Shown one piece after another: positions 1 through 8,113 of a stretch of DNA of 64,000 nucleotides (its first letter is position 1; each line of letters opens with the position of its first letter). Where the stretch lies: positions 62,001 through 126,000 of the forward strand of contig SIHQ01000005.1 in NCBI GenBank assembly GCA_004762125.1, given 5' to 3'. The DNA comes from Oceanospirillales bacterium (GTDB lineage: Bacteria; Pseudomonadota; Gammaproteobacteria; Pseudomonadales; Endozoicomonadaceae). The translations under genes and the position numbers were made by a program. The notes beneath the pieces were generated by a model. The model ran no database searches. It worked only from the letters and a program-made list of their open reading frames with translations, and was not told the DNA's origin.

Positions 1-456
1 AAGAAATTCTTTGGTCTGACTGCCCGCATTACCGTTAATGGACAAGACGTTCGTTTGCTCAATCCGACGACTTTTATGAATAGAAGTGGTCAGGCAGTGG
101 GTGCTATCAGTACCTTCTTCAAAATCCCCCCTGAATCCATTCTTGTGGCTCATGATGAGCTGGACTTGCCTGTTGGTGTGGGTCGTTTAAAGCAAGGCGG
201 TGGTCACGGTGGTCACAACGGCCTGCGTGATATTATCTCTTCTCTTGGCAATAGCCGTGACTTTCTACGTCTTCGTCTGGGTATCGGTCATCCCGGTAAC
301 AGCAAAGATGTCGTGGATTATGTGCTACAAAAGCCTTCCATCTCCGATCGCCAGAATATTGATTCTGTCATCGACGAGGCTGTTCGTATTTCTTCTGAGG
401 CATTTACTGGTGCTCGTGCCAAAGCTGTGCAGGAACTTCATACCTTTAAGAGCTGA
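1..456 (+). CDS. pth: Peptidyl-tRNA hydrolase, 3' part (5' end outside window)
   Basis: Cytoplasmic enzyme that hydrolyses the ester bond of peptidyl-tRNAs that drop off the ribosome, recycling tRNA. The reading frame is open from base 1, so the N-terminal part lies upstream of the window; about 151 codons are present and the stop TGA is at 454-456. Pth signatures are clear: [10 protein letters not shown] (substrate-binding Asn and Met) and the block [20 protein letters not shown] followed by HNGLRDI. In many gammaproteobacteria ychF follows directly; here it is 5.7 kb away, behind an accessory block. I saw no clear Rho-independent terminator after the stop. Confidence 0.95.
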   Translation, partial: KKFFGLTARITVNGQDVRLLNPTTFMNRSGQAVGAISTFFKIPPESILVAHDELDLPVGVGRLKQGGGHGGHNGLRDIISSLGNSRDFLRLRLGIGHPGNSKDVVDYVLQKPSISDRQNIDSVIDEAVRISSEAFTGARAKAVQELHTFKS

Positions 457-712
457 TTTTGGTGCTCTGTTGCTTGGTAAAAGTTGGCTGGTTTGCTCAC
501 AGGTAGCAGCTGGTATTGCTGAATCTCTCAGTTGTGAGTGAAATCTCTTCAAAATATATAATAAGTAAATCTCTGTAGGTCGCTGCCTGAATTTGTTTAT
601 ATGAAAGGCGAATTCGGCTTTTAGTGATGTAACTCCCCTGATACAAGCTTTCTGAAAGAGTTCTCTTATGGATGCCAATTCTTCAAGGGAGCTTTCATGA
701 ATTACCTGAGCA

Positions 713-2338
713 TTATAATTGCAGTTTTCTTTTAACAAGGTCAGTAAGAAACTGTTGAATTTTTAGTTTTTTACTTGCTCTGTCTGAGCAATCTCTGAGC
801 AATTCTGTATCGTGGCGATTGATCATAATAGTGAGATGTTGTGCAGCAGGAACTAGTGCTTCTTGACTAATGCCTAATGCTGTAAGTATCGCAAGTATAT
901 CTGAACCTGTAGTCATTTGGTGGCCATCAGGTGTTGGGGCTGCAATTGCCAGAGCGTTGAGGGCTGTGATCGCGGTATCCAGTTCTGTACTAAAAGGGGA
1001 GGCTTGGCTGGTAGCAGGTTGTGAAAAGAAGGCGGTAAGTAGAGGATTGGTTGCCGAGGCATTAAAGCTATTGGTGTAGTTAACGAAAATGACAGCTGTC
1101 TGTAATAGCATTGGGGTTGTTAAAACTCGCAGGACTACTTCAAAAGGAACTGTTCCTGTGTTAATCGAGTGGTTGAGTGTTCTTAGAAAATGCTCGGTTG
1201 GATCTAGCTGTATGTCATCTACTGCGTTATCCAGAGCAAGAAGGTGTTGACAGCCTCTTCGGATTAACTGCAGTAGGTTGTCATAGAATGCATCTGCGTT
1301 GCCTGAGCTTAGCCCTATGGTCATAAGGTGAGAGGTCAGGGCTGAGAATAATTCCGGATACTGCTGTCGTCGGATTGGAAAGTTACGAAGAGTGTCGCGG
1401 CTAAAGTCGATGCTTCTTTGGACTTGTTTGTCTGTTAGTAAAATGCTTAGTAAAGCAGCATTATACATTTGCTGTTGTAGAAGGGCTTGTACCCCGGGGG
1501 TGTTGAATTGCTGACTGATGATATTGAGGCAGTGTGCATGGAGTGCAATTGAAGTGTTGTTGTTGATCACCCTTCTTGACTCCAGTGAATCCAGGAACGC
1601 TTCTAAAGGGGATAATAAGCTTTCGACATGTTGAGGGTTATCAAAGTACTGAGTAAAAATAGATGTAAGCAGATTTGTATCAGTAATACGCCATAGCAGG
1701 TTGATGTTTAACGTACTGAACAGTCTTCTGAAAGCCAGCAAGACGTTGCTACTGTAAGGCCTGTCGTTAGGAGAGTAGTGTCCTTGCAAAAAATTATTCA
1801 GTGCTGTGAGAACGCTGTGTGATACGGTGTATACGCCTGAGTCTGTATTATAGGCGTTGGTCAGTAACTGATATTGTGCTTCTATCTGCTGAATAATCAG
1901 ATGAATAAAGCTGTACTTTTGCTGTAGGTCTGAAATTGAAATAGCGCTTCCTTCTATAATCGTTGAAGGTGCTTGCAGGGAAGTATGGTGACTCGTACCT
2001 GATTGAAGGCTAAGGCTCATTGGAGTAGCGTCTGGGTCAATGATGGAAATTAAACCAGTGTTTTGAATAAATACAGTGTCCTCATAATTGCCCGACGCTG
2101 GTGGTGAAGGTATGGGGGTTGCCTGTGGCAGGTCTTTGGATCCTCTAAGCGGAAAAATCGGTATCGTTTGATTATAACCAGCTATCACAGGAAGTATTTC
2201 AAATAGTTTTTTTGTTTTAGTAGGAGCAACCTGTTGTAGCATTTGTAAGTCGGACAGATTGATTACTTCAACTTGAAAACCTTGTAAGGCTGATGTTGAA
2301 AGGAGAGTGAGTGTCAGGCAGCAGAGTTTTTTGTTCAT
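713..2338 (-). CDS. Exported hypothetical protein, 541 aa
   Basis: I do not recognise the family. The protein starts with a Sec signal peptide (MNKK, hydrophobic stretch to about residue 19, ending near ALQGF). The mature part appears mostly alpha-helical, with many Leu/Gln-rich stretches and few Cys, and has no enzyme motif I can name. It faces pth tail to tail and sits in the accessory block between pth and ychF. Upstream on its strand there is only a weak, distant AGGA. The frame stops with KRKLQL, but an overlapping frame (738 down to about 570) continues with protein-like sequence, so the C-terminus may have been shortened by a frameshift. Likely periplasmic or secreted; function unknown. 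Confidence 0.7.
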   Translation of the reverse strand: MNKKLCCLTLTLLSTSALQGFQVEVINLSDLQMLQQVAPTKTKKLFEILPVIAGYNQTIPIFPLRGSKDLPQATPIPSPPASGNYEDTVFIQNTGLISIIDPDATPMSLSLQSGTSHHTSLQAPSTIIEGSAISISDLQQKYSFIHLIIQQIEAQYQLLTNAYNTDSGVYTVSHSVLTALNNFLQGHYSPNDRPYSSNVLLAFRRLFSTLNINLLWRITDTNLLTSIFTQYFDNPQHVESLLSPLEAFLDSLESRRVINNNTSIALHAHCLNIISQQFNTPGVQALLQQQMYNAALLSILLTDKQVQRSIDFSRDTLRNFPIRRQQYPELFSALTSHLMTIGLSSGNADAFYDNLLQLIRRGCQHLLALDNAVDDIQLDPTEHFLRTLNHSINTGTVPFEVVLRVLTTPMLLQTAVIFVNYTNSFNASATNPLLTAFFSQPATSQASPFSTELDTAITALNALAIAAPTPDGHQMTTGSDILAILTALGISQEALVPAAQHLTIMINRHDTELLRDCSDRASKKLKIQQFLTDLVKRKLQL

Positions 2339-2507
2339 TGAAATAAACCAGTCCTTATTTTTAGTTACTGAAATATAGAAAAGAATCCGTATTTGGTTCT
2401 TGCTTTAGATAAGCGGTTTAAGTGGGTTAGTTCGGTAGTTTTTTACTGGCACTAAATACCCATAATCAGGCAGAATGTTTTTTTGAACACTCGCGCTAAA
2501 AGGATGA

Positions 2508-3704
2508 ATGTTGTCTGATTTCAGGGTCTGGAAAACGCCCGAAAATTTCCTGCTGTTACTTGCTTTTGTTATGCCGTTGACCTTCTCGGTCTGGCAGGTA
2601 TTACTGAATAACTTTGCCATTGAGATGGCGTCGTTCACCGGTCGTGAAATCGGCATTCTGCAGAGTGTGCGTGAAATTCCGGGTTTTTTAGCCTTCTCTG
2701 TTGTTTTGCTGCTTCTGGTGTTTATGGAGCAGACGGTGGCATGTCTGGCCTTGGTGTTGATGTGTGTCGGGGTAGCGGTTACCGGTTTGTTTCCCTACGA
2801 AATGCCTCTTTATGTGACAACGCTGGTGATGTCTACAGGCTTTCACTATCTGGAGACCATTAATCAATCTCTGACCCTGCAGTGGCTCGATAAGCGCAAG
2901 AGTGCCCACTTCCTTGGCAAGGTGATGTCAGTGAAGGCTATGGCAGCACTGTTGGCGTACGGTGGTGTCTGGTTGATGATGGAGCGGTTTGGTGTCGACT
3001 TTCAGACAACGTATCTGTTGGCTGGCGCTTCGGGGTTATTGGTTGCGCTGTTTGTATGGACGGCCTTTCCAAAATTTGAGCAGAAGTCTGTTCAGCATAA
3101 AAAATTGATCCTTCGTAAACGCTACTGGCTTTTCTATGCCCTGACTTTTTTCAGCGGAGCTCGTCGTCAGATTTTCGTGGTTTTCGCTGGTTTTATGATG
3201 GTTGAAAAATTTGACTATTCGGTTGGCGATATTAGTCTACTGTTCTTGGTCAACTATATTTTTAATATGCTGCTAGGACCTACTATCGGCAAATGGATTG
3301 GTCGAATTGGAGAGCGTAAAGCTCTGACGCTGGAATACGTAGGTTTGATACTGATATTTAGTGGTTATGCTTTTGTTGAACAAGCGGGTGTCGCAGCAGT
3401 TTTATACGTCCTTGATCATCTTTTCTTTGCTATGGCTATTGCCACCAAAACCTATTTTCAGAAAATTGCCGATCCCAAAGACATCGCCTCCAGTTCCGGT
3501 GTCAGCTTTACCATTAACCATATTGCTGCCGTATTTATTCCAGTTATTCTCGGTATTATCTGGCTGGAGTCTCAGGAAGCGGTATTCCTGATTGGTAGCA
3601 GTTTTGCAATCTGCTCCCTGCTACTGGCTCGACTGATTCCAGATGTGCCAGAGCAGGGAAGAGAGACATTGTGGCGAGTGAAGTTTCCGGCTGAGCAGAG
3701 TTGA
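2508..3704 (+). CDS. MFS transporter
   Basis: Inner-membrane major facilitator protein of 398 residues with roughly 11-12 hydrophobic segments. Basic cytoplasmic loops are visible, including QHKKLILRKRYWLF in the middle of the chain, where the central loop between the two six-helix halves belongs, and GKWIGRIGERKALT, which resembles the MFS loop 2-3/8-9 signature. The substrate cannot be told from sequence. The ATG at 2508 is preceded by AAAGGATGA, giving an AGGA a few bases upstream. It converges on the ddl gene with only 13 bases between stops and no visible terminator. It belongs to the accessory block separating pth from ychF. Confidence 0.85.
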   Translation: MLSDFRVWKTPENFLLLLAFVMPLTFSVWQVLLNNFAIEMASFTGREIGILQSVREIPGFLAFSVVLLLLVFMEQTVACLALVLMCVGVAVTGLFPYEMPLYVTTLVMSTGFHYLETINQSLTLQWLDKRKSAHFLGKVMSVKAMAALLAYGGVWLMMERFGVDFQTTYLLAGASGLLVALFVWTAFPKFEQKSVQHKKLILRKRYWLFYALTFFSGARRQIFVVFAGFMMVEKFDYSVGDISLLFLVNYIFNMLLGPTIGKWIGRIGERKALTLEYVGLILIFSGYAFVEQAGVAAVLYVLDHLFFAMAIATKTYFQKIADPKDIASSSGVSFTINHIAAVFIPVILGIIWLESQEAVFLIGSSFAICSLLLARLIPDVPEQGRETLWRVKFPAEQS

Positions 3705-3717
3705 TTCTGTCTTGCGT

Positions 3718-4734
3718 TTAATTGCTTTCAGGATTTTCTCTATCAAGATTCAGTTTTGGAATAGGCCAGTAGTCGCCTGTTTTATTCTGATTACTTGCGC
3801 GTTCAAGAGCGTGATCGATCAGGTTGCAGAGCAGGTCTTCAAATGAAATACCCATATGTTTAGCGCCATCTGGGTAAAGGCTTGTAGGTGTCATACCAGG
3901 TAGGTTGTTCAGTTCGGAAAAAATAGGTGTGCCGTTTTTCGGGACGATAAAGTCCGAACGGCTAAGGTCCAGACAGTTGAGTGCCTTGTGTGCCTTCAGG
4001 GCGTAGTCTTGAATCTGTTGATACTGATATTTTGGGATATCCGCTGGAATAATATGGTCACTGAGTCCTGGAGTATAACGATGAATATAGTCGTACCAGG
4101 CATTGTCCGGTGTTTTGACTTCAATGACGGGTAGGCTGGTGTAATCCTTCAGATGTAAGACGCCTGCGGTTATTTCCCTGCCTTCGATAAACTCTTCAAT
4201 CAGAAGTCGTTCATCCAGTTTCAGGCCAGCTTCCAGCTTCTTTTTCAGGTCGTCATAACCAAGAGCAAACTGTACGCCTATGCCTGACCCTTGGCAGGGA
4301 GGTTTGATGACGACTTTTGAGCCTAATTGTTCAATGCATTCAAGGGTGGCTTCTTCAATGTGTTCCTGTCTTCGTACCACTCTGTCTTTGGCCATAGGTA
4401 TGCCGGATTTGGACAGGATACGTTTGGTCACAATTTTATCGAGAGCACATGCGCTGGCAGTAACGCCGGAACCTACATAAGGGATGCCCATAATATCCAG
4501 TAATCCCTGAACCCTGCCGTCTTCACCGTAAGGGCCGTGGGCGACTGAGAACGCAATATCTATCTTATGGCGCAGTAATTCTGCAGGGAGTGTTTGATCC
4601 AGTTCAAGATGAACGACCTTACCGTAATGTTTTTCAAGAGGTAATGTTATGCGGCTTGCTGAAAGTCGTGAAACGTCGGCTTCTGGCGATAGCCCTCCGC
4701 AGATAATGGCAATGGTAATATTTTTATCAGGCAT
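3718..4734 (-). CDS. ddl: D-alanine--D-alanine ligase (ATP-grasp)
   Basis: Cytoplasmic ATP-grasp ligase that joins two D-alanines for peptidoglycan precursors. Family signatures are present in order: CGGLSPEADVS near the N-terminus (the G-G-x-S-x-E-x-x-VS motif), HGPYGEDG around residues 66-73, GIPYVGSG, the ATP-grasp strand KVVIKPPCQGSG around residue 140-150, EEFIEGREIT, and the Mg/D-Ala site RSDF...ELNNLPGMTPTS. Length (338) is slightly above the usual 300-330 because of a C-terminal tail. It lies outside the usual mur/fts cluster, so it may be a second ddl or a DdlA-type isozyme. Its product shares the envelope theme with nearby exported genes, but no operon partner is obvious. Confidence 0.88.
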   Translation of the reverse strand: MPDKNITIAIICGGLSPEADVSRLSASRITLPLEKHYGKVVHLELDQTLPAELLRHKIDIAFSVAHGPYGEDGRVQGLLDIMGIPYVGSGVTASACALDKIVTKRILSKSGIPMAKDRVVRRQEHIEEATLECIEQLGSKVVIKPPCQGSGIGVQFALGYDDLKKKLEAGLKLDERLLIEEFIEGREITAGVLHLKDYTSLPVIEVKTPDNAWYDYIHRYTPGLSDHIIPADIPKYQYQQIQDYALKAHKALNCLDLSRSDFIVPKNGTPIFSELNNLPGMTPTSLYPDGAKHMGISFEDLLCNLIDHALERASNQNKTGDYWPIPKLNLDRENPESN

Positions 4735-4788
4735 TATGAGAGCTCCAGATAATGAGTGATTTCAGAGAGGATGTGAATTTTTTAATCA

Positions 4789-5856
4789 TTAGTTACGGCG
4801 GTACCTGACAAATTCTGCGTATCCCTGATATTGCTTTTGGACTTCAGTCAATTCGGTAAAGGGTTCTACGGACACATGCTTTCCGAAGTCGCAAAGTTTG
4901 AGGCAGCTATGAATAAAGAGTCCGTGATTCTGCTCCAAAGGGAGGTCATTTAAAAAGTCGATTGAGTGAAATTGATCGTGGTGAGAGGCATGCGCCCACT
5001 CATAGGCGTTGCTGGCATTGATCAGAAGAACATTTGCGGTATGTTTCTTGAGAAGAGCACCCAAGCTTTTCATATGAGCAGCATTTGAGAGATCAATTCT
5101 GATTGGGCTGAATGAAATCGACTGAATGGTTTCCATTACCTGCTGCATATTGCCAAAGTTGTTAAACATGCTCAGGTCAGGCATTTGTTCATCATCATAA
5201 TAATGATGAAGCTGGCTATAGGCTTCTGCATCTAGACAGTTATCCCAAATTTGTCCCATAAAAAAACCTGTCCAGCTCTGATCCTTTAGATGAAAAATAG
5301 CAGTAAGAATGCTGGATAGTGCTTTCTGGTATGAAGGGAGTGTATTTACTGTCAGTTTCCCCTCTGGATAATCATGGCTGGCCCAATACTTCAAAGTATT
5401 TATATAGGCCATATTGTAATTGAGCAGTCCGCTGGAGATATCAAGAAAGATAACGTGATTAACTCTTTCTGACAGTGTTGGCAGTAAGGCGGTCAAAGAA
5501 GATTGTCCAACCAATATAGCTACTTGAGGAGTACTACTGTCACTGATCAGCGGAAGCTGCTCTCGAGCCTTGTGAATGGCACTTGAAAAAGGGCTTAGCC
5601 AAAATTGAAAATCATTTTCATTGGAAAATGGAAACTCAACGGTATTGCCTTCAGTAGGTTCTTGGTGAGTGGTTGTAGCAGGGCTGGTAGGGAGGAATGC
5701 CTCTTCAAGTTGGGATGACAGTCTCTGGTTCAAAGAGAGGCTGTTCTGAGGGCTTGTTTCCATATGGGGGGCGGAGAGAAATTCGTCTGAGCCGAAAGAG
5801 GTAGGCGAGTAGAAGAATAATGCATGGATTATTGTAAAGAATATGCATTTTCTCAT
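4789..5856 (-). CDS. Exported hypothetical protein, possible Rossmann/methyltransferase-like fold, 355 aa
   Basis: Signal peptide at residues 1-22 (MRKC, hydrophobic FFTIIHALFFYS, then TSFGSDE). After a Ser/Thr/Pro-rich linker to about residue 75, the domain shows alternating strands and helices: VAILVGQSSL, then HVIFLDIS about 25 residues later, and later NVLLINASNAYEWAH. This order resembles motifs I, II and IV of class I SAM-dependent methyltransferases, but the canonical glycine-rich loop is not there, so function is not assigned. A GAGG lies upstream of the ATG at 5856. Only 54 bases separate it from ddl on the same strand, so co-transcription with ddl is possible. Confidence 0.65.
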   Translation of the reverse strand: MRKCIFFTIIHALFFYSPTSFGSDEFLSAPHMETSPQNSLSLNQRLSSQLEEAFLPTSPATTTHQEPTEGNTVEFPFSNENDFQFWLSPFSSAIHKAREQLPLISDSSTPQVAILVGQSSLTALLPTLSERVNHVIFLDISSGLLNYNMAYINTLKYWASHDYPEGKLTVNTLPSYQKALSSILTAIFHLKDQSWTGFFMGQIWDNCLDAEAYSQLHHYYDDEQMPDLSMFNNFGNMQQVMETIQSISFSPIRIDLSNAAHMKSLGALLKKHTANVLLINASNAYEWAHASHHDQFHSIDFLNDLPLEQNHGLFIHSCLKLCDFGKHVSVEPFTELTEVQKQYQGYAEFVRYRRN

Positions 5857-5936
5857 GCCTTGAGTCCTCTCTTATTTTTTATACTGTTATTTATCCGTTG
5901 AGTTCATTGACCTCTTTTGTTGACGGAGGTTCCCTG

Positions 5937-6097
5937 AGAAGCTGTTCGCAACCTTTCCACAAGCTGCAAACACTAATAAAAGGGCATCAATTCCCGGTTT
6001 TCCTCGTTACATAGCTAGCTATGCGCCTCGAAAAATCAAAAATTGCTGCTCTTTTCTTAGCGCTTTCGCCTTTGCGTGAAGGTTACGAACAGCTTCT
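5937..6097. repeat. 161-bp imperfect palindrome (MITE-like hairpin element)
   Basis: Two arms of about 80 bases are inverted copies of each other around the centre ATAGCTAGCTAT at 6011-6022. The outer ends match best: AGAAGCTGTTCGCAACCTT at 5937-5955 against AAGGTTACGAACAGCTTCT at 6079-6097, with one mismatch. The inner arms match more loosely but remain alignable throughout with a single one-base length difference. It lies in the gap between the exported-protein gene and ychF. No coding frame or clear target-site duplication is visible. It could be a non-autonomous transposable element or a long hairpin RNA. Confidence 0.75.
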
Positions 6098-6197
6098 TAT
6101 ACTGGTTTCAATCTTTATCGGGCTTTATAATTCGCCACCAAATGGCCTAGTGGCCTCTCTGATTGAAAATCCCTGATGACGGGGTAGGAATATATTT

Positions 6198-7289
6198 ATG
6201 GGTTTTAAATGCGGCATCGTTGGTCTGCCCAACGTTGGTAAGTCAACTCTGTTCAATGCGCTGACCAAAGCAGGCATTGATGCCGAAAACTTCCCTTTTT
6301 GCACTATCGAGCCAAACTCTGGTGTAGTGGCGATGCCGGATCCGAGACTGAGTAAGCTGGCCGCCATTGTAAATCCGGAGCGTGTTTTGCCGACCACGAT
6401 GGAGTTTGTAGATATCGCTGGTTTGGTAGAAGGCGCATCTAAAGGTGAGGGTCTGGGTAACAAGTTCCTGGCCAATATCCGTGAAACCGATGCCATCGCC
6501 CATGTGGTTCGTTGCTTTGAAAATGAAAATGTTATTCACGTTGCCAACAAGATTGACCCAGCTGCAGATATCGACATCATTAATATTGAGCTAGCCATGG
6601 CGGATCTGGAAAGTTGTGAAAAGCAGCTTCAACGCGTTGTGCGCGTTGCCAAAGGTGGTGATAAGGAAGCTCAGGCTCAAAAAGAATTGCTGGAAAAAAT
6701 CATTCCGCATCTGGAAGAGGGCAATCCGGCTCGCTCTTTGAAATTAAGCGACGATGAGCAGGCATTAACCAAAACTCTGCATCTGCTGACCACCAAGCCA
6801 ACCATGTACATTGCCAACGTTGACGAAGATGGTTTTGAAGATAATAAATATCTGGATGTAGTTAAAGGTATTGCGGCTGAGGAAGCTGCAGTGGTTGTCG
6901 TTGTCTGCAACAAGCTCGAATCTGAAATTGCTGAACTGGAAGATGAAGAGCGTAACGAATTTCTGGCCGATCTTGGTATGGAAGAGCCGGGTTTGGATCG
7001 TGTGATCCGTGCGGGTTATGACTTGCTGAACCTGCAGACTTACTTTACGGCTGGTGTGAAGGAGGTTCGTGCCTGGACTGTTAAGGTTGGTGCTACCGGG
7101 CCACAAGCTGCTGGCGTTATTCATACTGACTTCGAACGTGGTTTTATTCGTGCAGAAGTCACAGCGTACGACGACTTTATTCAATACAACGGTGAGCAAG
7201 GTGCGAAAGAAGTCGGCAAGCTGCGTGTTGAAGGTAAGGAGTACATTGTTAAAGACGGCGATGTAATGCACTTCCGTTTTAACGTCTGA
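6198..7289 (+). CDS. ychF: Ribosome-binding ATPase YchF (Obg/OLA1 family)
   Basis: Translation-associated P-loop NTPase of 363 residues, the usual length. Visible motifs: G1 loop GLPNVGKST at residues 8-16, switch [18 protein letters not shown], and VCNKLE in place of the GTPase NKxD motif, which in this family shifts specificity to ATP. The C-terminal TGS-like domain ends with [12 protein letters not shown], the conserved YchF terminus. The ATG at 6198 has an AGGAA eight bases upstream. Normally it follows pth; here an accessory block intervenes. Confidence 0.97.
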   Translation: MGFKCGIVGLPNVGKSTLFNALTKAGIDAENFPFCTIEPNSGVVAMPDPRLSKLAAIVNPERVLPTTMEFVDIAGLVEGASKGEGLGNKFLANIRETDAIAHVVRCFENENVIHVANKIDPAADIDIINIELAMADLESCEKQLQRVVRVAKGGDKEAQAQKELLEKIIPHLEEGNPARSLKLSDDEQALTKTLHLLTTKPTMYIANVDEDGFEDNKYLDVVKGIAAEEAAVVVVVCNKLESEIAELEDEERNEFLADLGMEEPGLDRVIRAGYDLLNLQTYFTAGVKEVRAWTVKVGATGPQAAGVIHTDFERGFIRAEVTAYDDFIQYNGEQGAKEVGKLRVEGKEYIVKDGDVMHFRFNV

Positions 7290-7313
7290 TAATAGTTAAT
7301 TAGGTGCATCTAT

Positions 7314-7349
7314 TTTCTGCCCGGTGACTTTTCGGGAGCTTGGCAGAAA
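7314..7349 (+). terminator. Hairpin downstream of ychF
   Basis: TTTCTGCC at 7314-7321 pairs with GGCAGAAA at 7342-7349, with CCCG/CGGG pairing inside. It starts 24 bases after the ychF stop. No T-run follows on the plus strand, so it may stabilise the 3' end rather than terminate by itself. Confidence 0.4.
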
Positions 7350-7427
7350 GGAGCTCTGGATATCTATGGGTAATGCGTAATCTCTGTAGGTATTTACTGA
7401 AAATGCCGAAAAAAGCCTCTTAATTGG

Positions 7428-7456
7428 TTGACAGAGAAGGGCTAAATCCTGAAAAT
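7428..7456 (+). promoter_or_regulatory. Sigma70-type promoter of first tRNA pair
   Basis: TTGACA at 7428-7433, a 17-base spacer, and GAAAAT at 7451-7456 as a -10 element with four of six consensus bases, followed by a GC-rich GCGC discriminator typical of stable-RNA promoters. The first tRNA begins 22 bases later. Confidence 0.6.
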
Positions 7457-7477
7457 GCGCTCCATCTTTCGGGCAAT

Positions 7478-7554
7478 GGCTAGATAGCTCAGTTGGTTAG
7501 AGCACATCACTCATAATGATGGGGTCGGCAGTTCAAATCTGCCTCTAGCTACCA
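7478..7554 (+). tRNA. tRNA-Met (CAT), copy 1
   Basis: 77 nt including encoded CCA. The cloverleaf is clear: D arm AGCTCAGTTGGTTAGAGC, anticodon arm with loop CTCATAA, T arm with GTTCAAATC. The sequence around the anticodon (CACATCACTCATAATGATGGGG) is that of elongator tRNA-Met rather than tRNA-Ile2 or initiator. The acceptor stem GGCTAGA/TCTAGCT has a G-U pair at position 1-72. Differs from copy 2 by one base in the T loop (CAAATC against CGAATC). Confidence 0.93.
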
Positions 7555-7638
7555 TCTTTAATGTTAATCACTGATTGACAGAAGTTTAAAGAGTGGTAAG
7601 TTCGTGAGCGTCTTGAAAAGCGATTTGAAAGACATTGC

Positions 7639-7713
7639 TGGGGTGTCGCCAAGCGGTAAGGCATCAGGTTTTGATCCTGACATGCGGGGGTTCGAATCCC
7701 TCCACCCCAGCCA
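7639..7713 (+). tRNA. tRNA-Gln (TTG), copy 1
   Basis: 75 nt with encoded CCA. It starts TGGGGTG, pairing with CACCCCA at the 3' end; anticodon loop TTTTGAT gives anticodon TTG; T loop TTCGAATC. The D arm GCCAAGCGGTAAGGC is typical for glutaminyl tRNA. Identical to copy 2. Confidence 0.95.
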
Positions 7714-7731
7714 TTTTAGTTATTCAGTGTC

Positions 7732-7760
7732 TTGACAAAATTGTCAAAAAAACACAAAAT
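7732..7760 (+). promoter_or_regulatory. Sigma70-type promoter of second tRNA pair
   Basis: TTGACA at 7732-7737, a 17-base spacer, and CAAAAT at 7755-7760, then AGCGACCCG as a GC-rich discriminator. It has the same architecture as the promoter of the first pair. The -35 overlaps a small dyad, TTGACA-AAAT-TGTCAA. Confidence 0.6.
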
Positions 7761-7776
7761 AGCGACCCGATTTGAT

Positions 7777-7853
7777 GGCTAGATAGCTCAGTTGGTTAGA
7801 GCACATCACTCATAATGATGGGGTCGGCAGTTCGAATCTGCCTCTAGCTACCA
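7777..7853 (+). tRNA. tRNA-Met (CAT), copy 2
   Basis: 77 nt elongator tRNA-Met with encoded CCA, identical to copy 1 except for one T-loop base (TTCGAATC here, the standard form). Same acceptor stem with G1-U72. Confidence 0.93.
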
Positions 7854-7873
7854 TTATTCTCTTAAAAGAGAGA

Positions 7874-7921
7874 TCTCGGGAAAAAGAGTTTTCGGGAAAA
7901 AGAGTTCTCGGGAAAAAGAGT
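7874..7921 (+). repeat. Three 16-bp tandem repeats between tRNA-Met and tRNA-Gln copy 2
   Basis: Unit TCTCGGGAAAAAGAGT occurs at 7874-7889, 7890-7905 (one base changed, TTTC) and 7906-7921. The array ends just before the tRNA-Gln 5' end, so it lies in the leader of that tRNA where processing takes place. The corresponding spacer in the first pair is unrelated. Confidence 0.9.
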
Positions 7922-7922
7922 T

Positions 7923-7997
7923 TGGGGTGTCGCCAAGCGGTAAGGCATCAGGTTTTGATCCTGACATGCGGGGGTTCGAATCCCTCCACCCCAGCCA
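7923..7997 (+). tRNA. tRNA-Gln (TTG), copy 2
   Basis: 75 nt with encoded CCA, identical to the first tRNA-Gln. Anticodon TTG in loop TTTTGAT. Last tRNA of the cluster, followed by a terminator. Confidence 0.95.
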
Positions 7998-8008
7998 TAT
8001 TTAAAAAG

Positions 8009-8054
8009 CCTGTTGAAGCTTATGTCTTAGTGCATGAGCCAATAGGTTTTTTTT
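8009..8054 (+). terminator. Rho-independent terminator of the tRNA cluster
   Basis: Two-part stem: CCTGTTG (8009-8015) pairs with CAATAGG (8040-8046), and GCTTATG pairs with CATGAGC inside it, each with one G-U pair. Eight T follow at 8047-8054. Confidence 0.85.
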
Positions 8055-8113
8055 ATGCCTGCTAAAAAAGCATAATTCATTTCTCATTTCTCTTTCCCTC
8101 TTTTTTCCTTTCC

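Noticed and set aside
325-738. 137-residue minus-strand frame over the end of pth
   Set aside because: The lower half is antisense to pth and not protein-like; only the upper part may be a continuation of the neighbouring gene, noted as a finding instead of a gene.
6125-7271. Several long minus-strand frames inside ychF
   Set aside because: They are antisense to a clearly conserved gene and lack ribosome binding sites.
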